NCBI RefSeq assembly: GCF_003545875.1
Contig: NZ_QHCS01000001.1
Span: forward strand, 62,001-126,000
Length of the DNA: 64,000 bases
Source of the DNA: Leptospira stimsonii
GTDB lineage: Bacteria; Spirochaetota; Leptospiria; Leptospirales; Leptospiraceae
Direction: 5' to 3'
This document shows, piece by piece, positions 55,264 to 64,000 of this stretch. The translations under genes and the position numbers were made by a program. The notes beneath the pieces were generated by a model. That model was not told the origin of the DNA, ran no database searches, and saw only the letters and a program-made list of their open reading frames with translations. Every line of letters starts with the position of its first letter. Position 1 is the first letter of the stretch.

Positions 55264-55441
55264 CTCCTTTTTGGGACGAGAAGTCAACAGAATTCATCTT
55301 GAATCGACGATCGGCACATCATAGAAAAGTTTGTTTCAAACGAACTCATTTGAAGCAGGCCCCGTTAAATCGAGTCGATTCAAAAATAAGGGCGGGCTAC
55401 AATTCGATTGCCAGAAAGACCGGATTCTACAATTTATCATT

Positions 55442-56736
<1,295 letters not shown>

Positions 56737-56740
<4 letters not shown>

Positions 56741-57393
56741 ACCGAAAGGATTTTTTTAAAAAGGGTCTGGCAAGAATGCTGGACCTCGCGCAAGAAAGCG
56801 CCGCCGATATCGCATCCGGTTTTAAAGAAATCACCTCAGAGCCTCCAACAAAACCGGCTCCGAAAAAAAAATCGAAGAAAAATTCCAAGAAAGAAGCGGC
56901 CTTTCTTCTTCCGCACCAAATCAAATCAAGTAGAAAGAAAAAGATCCGCAACGTACAGGCGCCGCCTGGTGCGTTAGACGAAACCAAATTCTTAAAAAAA
57001 TGCACCGGTTGTGGTGATTGCATTTATGCCTGTCCTTATAGCGTTTTGTTTCCCGTTTTCGACGAAACGACGGAAAAACACGTTCCAAGAATGGACGTTA
57101 ACTTAAACGCATGTATGCTTTGTGAGGATTGGCCTTGTATCAAAGCTTGCAAAGAGGAAGCGCTTTTGCCATTGAAGGAAGCGCCTAAGTTCGGACAAGC
57201 AAAAGGTATTTTCGAATTTTGTCTCAATCACAAAACGGGAGAAGCGACTTGTTCCAATTGTAAGGATAGTTGCCCCGTAGAAGGTGTCGTAAACTTCAAA
57301 GGAACCAAACCTTCGTTTTCGAAAGCGTGCACGGGTTGCGGCCAGTGTGTGTCAGCGTGTCCTACGTTTCCGAGAGCGATTCGCATTCAATAA
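56737..57393 (+). CDS. Ferredoxin-type multi-cluster [4Fe-4S] protein (NapF-like)
   Basis: 218 residues. After a basic N-terminal region (Lys-rich, about 40-70) come Cys groups for up to four [4Fe-4S] clusters: CTGCGDCIYACP (89-100), CMLCEDWPCIKAC (126-138), CLNHKTGEATCSNCKDSCP (162-180) and CTGCGQCVSACP (198-209). The layout and the MNRKDFFKKGLARML start resemble NapF/MauM-type ferredoxins, which act on maturation of redox enzymes in the cytoplasm. No nap or mau genes are near. The start is TTG, overlapping the murA stop as TTGA. Its presence in a cell wall operon is unexplained. Confidence 0.88.
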
Positions 57394-57397
57394 TTTT

Positions 57398-58588
57398 ATG
57401 CTTCTTAGAATCGGTTTTCTCTGTTTTGTAATCTGTTTTTTACTTCCATACAAAACGATTTTTAGCGAATCGATACCGACTAAAATTCGGGTCGGAATTC
57501 TATCCAAATATACGCCAAAGGAAATTGAAATCCGTTCTTGGGATGCGAAAGTCATTGCAGGAAAACGATTCATCGAAAAGAAAAATTCGACGTTACGATT
57601 GAAAGCGAACGCGAATCGTATCGTAGTTCATCACGAATCCAAAAATTTTTCCGAAGAGTTCATCGGTTTTTTAGGAGGATCCTACGAAATTTCTTTTCCA
57701 ATCCGGAAAGATGTCTTTCGTTATTCCGGAGATTTGGAAATCACATCCATCAAAGGAAAACTCGTCCTAATTCTATCTATTCCAAAAAATGAATATACCC
57801 GAATCGCGACCGAGTCCGAATTCGGAACGTTGTTTCATACGAACCCGCAAAACATTACGGCTCCAAATTGGAAAAAAGAATTCAAATCGGCGGCGGAAAC
57901 GGTAGTTCTTTCCTACGCGCTCGCAAACCTAAACCGCCATAAATCGGAAGGATACGATCTATGCGATTTAACGCATTGTCTTCAATACTCGGGTCGAACG
58001 GATCGGAAATCGAAAGTTCAAGAAGAGGATTCATCGCTTTTTATTTTAAAGGATTCTAACGGTAACATTCTTGAAGCATTCTTTCACTCGGCCTGCGGTG
58101 GCAACCTTACGCGACCTTCCGTAATGTGGAAAAATCATAAAAGCCAAGAAAACATGTTTCGCTCTGGGAAAGATCTTTGGAAAACGAATCGGATTCTTTG
58201 CGAAACATCCCCACATTTTCGCTGGGAAAACGTTATCCATCGTATCGACCTTGAAAAAGCTTTGGAATTGAAGAAGATCACGCAGTTACAAACGATTCAA
58301 AAAGAATCCAGGGTAACGGAAGTCTTAGTGAAAACCGAAAATGGGAATTCTTCGATTCCGGTCGCCTTATTTCTATCCAAAATCGGAAAAGGGTTGGGAT
58401 GGAACCAGATTAAAAGTAATGATTTTAACATCGAAAATTCCCGGAACGGTTTTCTCATTCAAGGAAAAGGCTTTGGACACGGAGTTGGACTTTGCCAGTA
58501 CGGTGCGAGGGAAATGGCGTTTCAAGGCGCAACGTCAGCCGAAATTCTAAAATTTTATTTTCCGAACGCTAGGCTTGCGAAACTTTGA
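57398..58588 (+). CDS. SpoIID/LytB-domain protein
   Basis: 396 residues. A signal peptide (MLLRIGFLCFVICFLLPY) is followed by a unique N-terminal region of about 130 residues and a SpoIID/LytB domain: CDLTHCLQYSG near 190-200, FHSACGGNLTRPS, and GKGFGHGVGLCQYGAREMA near the end, with a final ILKFYFPNA. SpoIID-like proteins cleave or bind glycan strands and assist amidases. It follows the ferredoxin gene by four bases and overlaps the metalloprotease-like gene as TTGA, so it belongs to the murA operon. Confidence 0.88.
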   Translation: MLLRIGFLCFVICFLLPYKTIFSESIPTKIRVGILSKYTPKEIEIRSWDAKVIAGKRFIEKKNSTLRLKANANRIVVHHESKNFSEEFIGFLGGSYEISFPIRKDVFRYSGDLEITSIKGKLVLILSIPKNEYTRIATESEFGTLFHTNPQNITAPNWKKEFKSAAETVVLSYALANLNRHKSEGYDLCDLTHCLQYSGRTDRKSKVQEEDSSLFILKDSNGNILEAFFHSACGGNLTRPSVMWKNHKSQENMFRSGKDLWKTNRILCETSPHFRWENVIHRIDLEKALELKKITQLQTIQKESRVTEVLVKTENGNSSIPVALFLSKIGKGLGWNQIKSNDFNIENSRNGFLIQGKGFGHGVGLCQYGAREMAFQGATSAEILKFYFPNARLAKL

Positions 58589-59292
58589 AATCGTCCGTTC
58601 TTCTCTTACTTATCACTTTTCTTTGCCCTCCTCTTTTTGCGGAATCGATTCGCTTTGTGATCGAAGGTCACGAATTTTATTTTCTAAAAGATCCGAATTC
58701 TCCTCTTAAAAACGGAACAAAGGAAATGATTCAAGAATTTGCGGATCAATTTATATTAGAATTAAATAATGAATCAGAACGGCTCAATCTCAAGAAACCG
58801 TCCTCCGTTTCCGTTTTTATTTCTCAAAATACGAAAATCTTCACACGAACAACCGGACAACCTTCGTTTATAGCCGCGCATTTCCTCTTGGAATCGGAAC
58901 AATTCCATTTTCAAAATCCGAGTCTATTAAATAAAAAGAATATTCTTTCCAAGTCCATTCGACACGAGATTTGTCATTATTTTTCCCCTCATATAGACAA
59001 TGTCGATTTGCGCTGGCTCGAAGAATCCTATTGCGAATCCTTGTATCCGACAAACGCGATTGTTTCAAAAAAATTTCTCCAGTTTCCCAATTCATGGGAA
59101 CGGTTCAAACAATCCAACCGAGACAAACCTTCGGATAAGAAAAGAGAACTTAAAAAATACGAACTTCTCTCTTCTTGGGGAAGTTGGATTTTAAAAGAAC
59201 AAGGGGAAATTCAATTTAGAGATCTTCTTAAAAATAGGGTACAAGAAAAAGAATGGAAAACTCTCTACTCTAAATTCTTAAAAACTCAATAA
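58585..59292 (+). CDS. Putative exported HExxH zinc peptidase
   Basis: 235 residues. A signal peptide (MKSSVLLLLITFLCPPLFA) is followed by a domain with RHEICHYF (His127, Glu128, His131) and WLEESYCE with a third metal-binding Glu near 146-147, the gluzincin layout (HExxH...E). The start is TTG overlapping the SpoIID-like stop as TTGA. No close family is recognised. It would act in the periplasm, in line with the peptidoglycan genes before it. Last gene of the murA operon, convergent with the A2M cluster. Confidence 0.78.
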   Translation: MKSSVLLLLITFLCPPLFAESIRFVIEGHEFYFLKDPNSPLKNGTKEMIQEFADQFILELNNESERLNLKKPSSVSVFISQNTKIFTRTTGQPSFIAAHFLLESEQFHFQNPSLLNKKNILSKSIRHEICHYFSPHIDNVDLRWLEESYCESLYPTNAIVSKKFLQFPNSWERFKQSNRDKPSDKKRELKKYELLSSWGSWILKEQGEIQFRDLLKNRVQEKEWKTLYSKFLKTQ

Positions 59293-59295
59293 AGT

Positions 59296-61110
59296 CTATT
59301 CCACTCCTACTCTTGCCTTGCCCCATACTTCGCCGGGATTACCGCTTCCAAAAGACATCGAAAAATGAGAGAACGGTTTCAACTTATCCAAAATCGGCTG
59401 AACGTCCCTTTCGATCGTTTTGGAGGAATATTCCATAGAATCGCTGGCGCCATACAAGTAAAAAGTTTTCAAATCACTTAATAAATTTGGAATATGAATT
59501 GTGAGATGATTCGGATAGGAACCTTGTTTTTCGATCAATCCGGAACCGAATCGATCCGATTGGTTCGGTTTATTTCCGTTCCGAGTCGCGATCGTTTCCT
59601 CGACACTCTTTTTATCGGATCCGAAAAATGTCCAATCGCCCACTTTTACGAAAGAAGGAGAATAATACCCGCCTTGTTTTAAAGCGTAAGTCGCATACTC
59701 CACATTCTGAAAATTTTGTTTCGTTTTCGCTCCAACTTTAAAAATCGATTTCAAGATGGAATCGTCTTTTACGGCGGAAGAAAGTGAAATTCCGAATCTT
59801 GGATAGATCATTCCGTTCTTCGAATCGAGTCCGTGAAAAGAAAGAGCAACTCCTTTCGAGTCTTGAAAATAGTTTTTCGGATTAAGCGCCGCGCTCTCAG
59901 CAAATTGATCGAGACCTTTGGAAAGATTTTGCCAATCTCCCTCCAGTTCCGTCAAAGTTTTCCAGACTTCGATCGGTTTGAGTGTTTCGGAATAAAACGC
60001 GAACGTAAGATCTTTGGGAAGAATTTTTGAAAGGTTCGGTGTGATCGTATTGGAACTTGTATACGATTGATCACCGCCGATTCTATAAATCTCGCCTTCC
60101 AACAGCCCTCTTTCCTTCCAACCGAGTAAAAGTCCCATCGACGAATTTCCAAAACTCGGTTTCAAGAGTGGAGAGAGTAGAGAATTTGTTCCGGCAAAGA
60201 ATAGAAGTTTGTTCTCTTTCTTCTTTGCGGATTTCCTCAAATGGCTAAAACCTTTCAAATTCCCAAGAGAAGAATTATTCTTAGTGGAGGCCAATGCGAG
60301 AGAAACGTCTAAGGTTTCCTTCGAGTTCGTTATCACAAAGAAGTTTCCGATAACCGTTATATATACGCTTTCATTGCCAAAATCGTACTGATACATTTCC
60401 AGATTCCCGAACTTTTCCGATCCGACGTTGAATTGGTCCGTAAAGTCATCTGCGCTATGCGTATTCCCCGTTCCGTCTTCGGAGGAACTGTCTTCGGATT
60501 GCGGCTTTGGTTTAGGCGGTTCTATTTTCTTTCCTGCAATTTTTTCGCCTTGAAACAATGTCAAAAGACTAACGCCCAACTTAGATTGAATGCTCGCCTT
60601 TCCTATAACAAGCCATTCTGATTTTTGCAATAATGCCATTGCGACGGGGCCGTCGAAAAGACTCGCCAAACGATTCGGTTGAGTCAAAACCCCGGCCTTT
60701 GCTTCCAATAGATATAAGATGGAACTTACTTTTCTCAGTTCCGGTAGCGTTAGAGTTTTTCGAAACGTACCGTCCTCGGAAAGTTTTCTACCGAGTTCCG
60801 TCTTTGCTATGTCTTCGATGAATTCTTCCGGTCGAAATACTTCTATCACTAAACTTGCGTTATGCGGAATCATTAAAGCTGGATCGTCGATGGAAGAATC
60901 GATCGAATACTTATCCCTGAATATCAGATAAGAAAGACCGGAAAAAGTAAATACCAGGACAAAAAGGAAAGAATATCGTCTTTTAGGATCCTTCCAAATC
61001 TTCTCTTGGAAGATCGGAACAAAACGGCGCCAGCTTTCTTTCGTTTTTATTACGGTTCGATTCCAGAAAGCCTTCGATTTTTCGATCCAGATTTTTACTT
61101 TTTCCTTCAT
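59296..61110 (-). CDS. Single-pass membrane protein at the end of the alpha-2-macroglobulin cluster
   Basis: 604 residues. A basic coiled start (KEKVKIWIEKSKAFWNRT) leads to one membrane helix (about 46-64: YSFLFVLVFTFSGLSYLIF), then a large outside domain. The latter begins with MIPHNASLVIEVFRPEEF, as DUF3352-like and E. coli YfaA (DUF2138)-like proteins do, and has an Asp/Ser/Glu linker near 205-225. The position matches YfaA in the E. coli yfa locus, but homology was not proven by eye. The ATG at 61110 has GGAG six bases before it and overlaps the transpeptidase stop as ATGA. Confidence 0.75.
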   Translation of the reverse strand: MKEKVKIWIEKSKAFWNRTVIKTKESWRRFVPIFQEKIWKDPKRRYSFLFVLVFTFSGLSYLIFRDKYSIDSSIDDPALMIPHNASLVIEVFRPEEFIEDIAKTELGRKLSEDGTFRKTLTLPELRKVSSILYLLEAKAGVLTQPNRLASLFDGPVAMALLQKSEWLVIGKASIQSKLGVSLLTLFQGEKIAGKKIEPPKPKPQSEDSSSEDGTGNTHSADDFTDQFNVGSEKFGNLEMYQYDFGNESVYITVIGNFFVITNSKETLDVSLALASTKNNSSLGNLKGFSHLRKSAKKKENKLLFFAGTNSLLSPLLKPSFGNSSMGLLLGWKERGLLEGEIYRIGGDQSYTSSNTITPNLSKILPKDLTFAFYSETLKPIEVWKTLTELEGDWQNLSKGLDQFAESAALNPKNYFQDSKGVALSFHGLDSKNGMIYPRFGISLSSAVKDDSILKSIFKVGAKTKQNFQNVEYATYALKQGGYYSPSFVKVGDWTFFGSDKKSVEETIATRNGNKPNQSDRFGSGLIEKQGSYPNHLTIHIPNLLSDLKTFYLYGASDSMEYSSKTIERDVQPILDKLKPFSHFSMSFGSGNPGEVWGKARVGVE

Positions 61111-62225
61111 TCTTTTCTCCAAGAAAGGTTGTCCTGTTTTCCGATTTCGTTTAGGATTCTTAATACCAAGCTCTGCGCTTGTTTGCTTCCCGAGCCTTTT
61201 TCCACAAAAGCGGTCAGCAGATAATTCTTCCTTTTCAACTTAAAATACAAAATGATCCATCCGTGCGTCTCATATCGTTTCGAATAGATGGTTCCGGTTC
61301 CCGTCTTTGCGCCCACAATTTCTATCGCTGAGTTGTTGAAAGATTTGAGTTCTTTGAGAGTTCCTGTTTTTGGAACGGAGCCTAAAGCGGACAAAATAAG
61401 ATGGATATCCCGACTCGTAAACGGATTATCGCTTACCTTGATTCTATTTCCGGAATCTTCCCAAGAAGGAGAAAGCCTCGGACCTAAAGTCCAAATGGAA
61501 GCATACAGTTGTGATACTTTTAAGGGGCTCAATAAGAATCCGCCTTCACCGATCGACGCACTCACTCTTCTCAGATTCGTAGGAAACTCTTCAAAATTTC
61601 CGGTTGTTTCTCTGTAAGGTGTCAGTCTCGACTGAGTTGAATTTGTTAAATCGAATTCGGATCTCAGTTTCGAATAAAAAAAATCGGGATTCTTACTCGC
61701 GTTTTTAAGAAAATATACGTTACAAGATTGAATCAATGCCTGCTCCAAATCGACTCGACCATGACCCTCTCTCAAAGAACAACGTAAGTATTTTTTTCCG
61801 TTCTGATCCCGAGGAAGATGAAAGCGCGACAAATCACTCTTCGTAATCGCGATCTTATCTTCCGGATAAAATCGACCTTCGCAATGAATTTTTTCGGACG
61901 GTGAAAAGGCCATCTCATTCTTATATTTTAAAAGGACCAGAGCGGAGAAAGTTTTTAGAAGAGAACCGGGACCGAACTTTTTTTCAATAGCCATTTCCGG
62001 ACGAAAAACGTATCGAACAATTCCTGAATCGGCTTCCAGGATCAGAACCGACGATCTTAAATCGGAATTTTCCTTTTCAAAATTCTGAATTTTAGAATCC
62101 AAATATTGAAACCGAGATCCGCTCTTCGTTTCAGAATATAAAGAATATTGAATACAATATAGAACAAAACAAATTCCGAACTTAAAAAGGAACATCTTCC
62201 GTGAGTGAAAGGAAACTCGAAACAA
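61107..62225 (-). CDS. Penicillin-binding transpeptidase-domain protein
   Basis: 372 residues with all three active-site motifs of penicillin-binding transpeptidases: SxxK (Ser88 to Lys91 in GPGSLLKTF), SxN (Ser167-Cys-Asn169) and KTG (307-309, in GAKTGTGT). A signal-type hydrophobic segment lies near 12-31. There is no glycosyltransferase or dimerisation domain, so it is a small stand-alone enzyme like YfaQ or a carboxypeptidase. It lies in the A2M cluster just after DUF2135. The start is a TTG with GGAG nine bases before it; an ATG at 62195 is an alternative. Confidence 0.85.
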   Translation of the reverse strand: MFRVSFHSRKMFLFKFGICFVLYCIQYSLYSETKSGSRFQYLDSKIQNFEKENSDLRSSVLILEADSGIVRYVFRPEMAIEKKFGPGSLLKTFSALVLLKYKNEMAFSPSEKIHCEGRFYPEDKIAITKSDLSRFHLPRDQNGKKYLRCSLREGHGRVDLEQALIQSCNVYFLKNASKNPDFFYSKLRSEFDLTNSTQSRLTPYRETTGNFEEFPTNLRRVSASIGEGGFLLSPLKVSQLYASIWTLGPRLSPSWEDSGNRIKVSDNPFTSRDIHLILSALGSVPKTGTLKELKSFNNSAIEIVGAKTGTGTIYSKRYETHGWIILYFKLKRKNYLLTAFVEKGSGSKQAQSLVLRILNEIGKQDNLSWRKE

Positions 62226-62228
62226 ACT

Positions 62229-62918
62229 TCAATTCTCCGGTTCGATTTCGAAATTTGCAAGATGATATACTTGTTGAGTTTTGGTCATAACAAACTGAAA
62301 CTTCATCCGTTTTTCATTGGATTTTCCTTCATAAAGAACGACGTACGCATTGACCCGAGTGATGGGTTTATCATAAGAACCGTAGTATTGAACTTGAACC
62401 GAATAGTTACCGGGCAACGCTTTCGCCATCGTAAAGGTTTCCGGACCGAAGCCGTCAACCACGTCCACGTCCAAGTTTCCTCCAGACTGCGTGGAAGGAT
62501 GGGAATAATAGCACTTTTCCCCTTTCGGATCGATGACCCAAAGATCCACGTCCGTTTGTGTGTCCCAAGTCAAGACCACCTTGATGTCCCGGGGAGGAAC
62601 CTTTGCGAAAAAAGAAACCTTCTCGGAAGTTTTTCCCGCTTTGATTTCGATCAAATTATTTCCCGGAGCGACAACGGCATTCATCGAGAACCTGCTTTGG
62701 CTTACAGGAACAGTCTGCGGAATTCCATTGAGGACGATCGTGATTCTATCTCCGTTTAATCCGGAAACGGTCCCTGAAATTTTTTGTATTCTTTCAGTTG
62801 TAAATCCTCCGTTCGGAGATTCTACAATTAACGATTGAGAATATACGTTTGAAGAAACGAAGAATACAGAAAAGAATAGGAAAAACACTTTGACCAAGTG
62901 TCGATTTCTAAGTTTCAT
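62229..62918 (-). CDS. DUF2135 (YfaP-like) exported protein
   Basis: 229 residues. A signal peptide (MKLRNRHLVKVFFLFFSVFF...) and a Big-like beta domain (about 30-115: SPNGGFTTERIQKISGTVSG) lead to DUF2135 (about 120-229): VVLTWDTQTDVDLWVIDPKG, EKCYYSH, GNLDVDVVDGFGPETFTM, GNYSVQVQYYG. DUF2135 is found with bacterial alpha-2-macroglobulin genes, as in E. coli yfaP. The start at 62918 has GGAGG just upstream, unlike the longer frame to 63125. Between the A2M gene and the transpeptidase gene. Confidence 0.88.
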   Translation of the reverse strand: MKLRNRHLVKVFFLFFSVFFVSSNVYSQSLIVESPNGGFTTERIQKISGTVSGLNGDRITIVLNGIPQTVPVSQSRFSMNAVVAPGNNLIEIKAGKTSEKVSFFAKVPPRDIKVVLTWDTQTDVDLWVIDPKGEKCYYSHPSTQSGGNLDVDVVDGFGPETFTMAKALPGNYSVQVQYYGSYDKPITRVNAYVVLYEGKSNEKRMKFQFVMTKTQQVYHLANFEIEPEN

Positions 62919-62973
62919 AAAAACCTCCGAAGGAATATGAATGATTTTTAATGCTCCTAAAGCGGCGTTTCGT

Positions 62974-64000
62974 TTAATCCACTTTGATTTCATCATCGGA
63001 ACTCGCTCCTGTAACTTCGGGGTAATACATAAGGTTTGCTCTCGCCGGGATCGCCTTGTATTTTCCTCCAACTTCCGCTCTGAGAAAATAACGAACGGTA
63101 AAATCCTTTGAAGGTCCAGCGGCAAAAAAGACCGCTCGATCGTCGAAGATTTGTCGAGAATAGTATTCCATCTTACGATCTCCGGAAAGATATTCGGCGT
63201 CCCTTTGAAGAAAAGAAAACCCTGGCAATAGAACGTCTTCTATCATAAAGTAAGAATCCGGATTTCCTTCCTTGGAAACATTCAATTCTACTAATACGAT
63301 ATCGCCGGTAGAAAAAGATTTCGATTCTGAAACTTCCACTCCTGAACCGTCCGAACCCGGTTTTACTTTAAAATATTTTCTTTGTACCTGAATTCCATTT
63401 GTGAATGCGGAGATTTTCTTGGATCGATCCTTATAAAATAAGGAGGCGGTAGCGTAAAACAAAGGCCCGTCCTTTTTGATAACTTCGATCCGATTCTCCC
63501 CGGAATGAATGAGTTCGTTTGCGACTACAATCTTAAAAAGTTCACCGTCCTCCGATTTTGGAGAGAGGGTCGCGCTCTTTAAGGTCGTGCCGTTCAGTTT
63601 GATTTCAATCTCCGCTACGGAGTCCGTTTCTCTAAGGACGGTCAAATACTCGGATAAACTTAGAACCGCCAAAGAAGTATCTCTGGAGTTATTCCAAGCA
63701 TAACCGTTTCGATTGGTAAGAATCGTGGAAGCTAAGTTTTCGAGAACGGTTTCGTTTTCTTTTAGTCGAACTCCAAGACTCAGCAGAGTTGACAAACCTT
63801 CAATTTTGTCTTCTTCCCAATTCGGATTTTTACCGTACGAAGCGAACTTGAGAAACGGCGTTTTTCCGATTCTGCTTTCAGCCAACGCTTTTTTAAACAT
63901 ACGAGAAGCTTCCGCTTTTTTACCTTGATTGAACAAGGTCAACCCCAACAAAGCCTTCCCATAAAAGCTCAGTTTGGATTCCGATTTGTAAAGACTTTCC
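62974..64000 (-). CDS. Bacterial alpha-2-macroglobulin family protein, C-terminal part; 5' end outside the window
   Basis: Only the last about 340 residues are visible, and the frame is open to the right edge (…SKLSFYGKALLGLTLFNQG), so an apparent TTG start at 63951 is internal. The part reads as the end of a bacterial A2M: alpha-barrel repeats (GKALLGLTLFNQGKKAEASR), then strands with NGIQVQRKYFKVKPG, VEVSESKSFSTGDIVLVELN, YFMIEDVLLPGFSFL, YFLRAEVGGKYKAIPA and a YYPEVTG near the end. These periplasmic proteins trap or inhibit foreign proteases. The thioester is outside the window. First visible gene of the minus-strand cluster. Confidence 0.85.
   Translation of the reverse strand, partial: ESLYKSESKLSFYGKALLGLTLFNQGKKAEASRMFKKALAESRIGKTPFLKFASYGKNPNWEEDKIEGLSTLLSLGVRLKENETVLENLASTILTNRNGYAWNNSRDTSLAVLSLSEYLTVLRETDSVAEIEIKLNGTTLKSATLSPKSEDGELFKIVVANELIHSGENRIEVIKKDGPLFYATASLFYKDRSKKISAFTNGIQVQRKYFKVKPGSDGSGVEVSESKSFSTGDIVLVELNVSKEGNPDSYFMIEDVLLPGFSFLQRDAEYLSGDRKMEYYSRQIFDDRAVFFAAGPSKDFTVRYFLRAEVGGKYKAIPARANLMYYPEVTGASSDDEIKVD

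Overview
This window looks like a piece of a Leptospira chromosome, probably from the pathogen-related clade. The evidence is: a lone 5S rRNA gene with no 16S or 23S beside it, a DUF1554-type lipoprotein, a MurA with Asp in place of the catalytic Cys, many lipoprotein and signal-peptide genes, frequent TTG starts, and a dispersed short repeat containing GGAACTCC. GC content is moderate, roughly 40-45% by eye. The species cannot be fixed from the sequence. No insertion sequence, prophage, CRISPR array or integron was seen; this is mostly a housekeeping and cell-envelope region.

Layout. 1-10 kb: the 3' part of gcvP, ppnP, a membrane protein, 5S rRNA, an acyltransferase with a cytochrome c lipoprotein, a minus-strand operon (BFD-like protein, RibD-C reductase, monofunctional transglycosylase) and a UMF1-type MFS transporter. 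10-23 kb: secreted and lipoprotein unknowns, an ATP-grasp-like protein, a cytochrome oxidase subunit IV-like protein, a minus-strand run queE - SNF2 helicase - pheT - gamma-carbonic anhydrase, an LpxL-type acyltransferase and pyrophosphatase. 23-29 kb: a DUF1554 lipoprotein, GlpT, a hybrid histidine kinase and a YdeI-like protein. 29-35 kb: a molybdenum cofactor operon on the minus strand (nirD remnant, moaA, moaD, moaE, mobA, a broken unknown gene, a moaC-mogA fusion, moeA). 35-48 kb: a DEAD-box helicase with a structured leader, an FGE-like protein, an SDR, DUF2889, a Zn-ribbon ORF running into tRNA-Thr, an AEC transporter coupled to an ankyrin protein, a LOG protein, a CDF transporter, a putative outer-membrane protein, MazG and a tandem receiver protein. 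48-64 kb: icd, several unknowns, a lipase, lnt, then murA - ferredoxin - SpoIID - HExxH protease on plus, facing a minus-strand alpha-2-macroglobulin / DUF2135 / transpeptidase / unknown operon.

How the genes work together. The Moco operon carries the core enzymes for making and activating the pterin, but its first gene is a decayed nitrite reductase small subunit, mobA seems to have lost its last residues to a one-base slip, and a third gene is frameshifted. This suggests a pathway whose nitrogen role has been lost. The 53-64 kb end is an envelope island covering lipoprotein acylation (lnt), the peptidoglycan precursor step (murA), peptidoglycan remodelling (SpoIID-like, transpeptidase) and a bacterial alpha-2-macroglobulin gene set resembling the E. 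coli yfa locus.

Translation signals are unusual. At least six gene pairs overlap as TTGA (TTG start, TGA stop), and one appears to use CTGA. No clear case of a wholly new system was found; the best leads are the decaying Moco/nirD operon, the alpha-2-macroglobulin cluster, the deaD leader hairpin and the small Cys-rich ORF that ends inside a tRNA.
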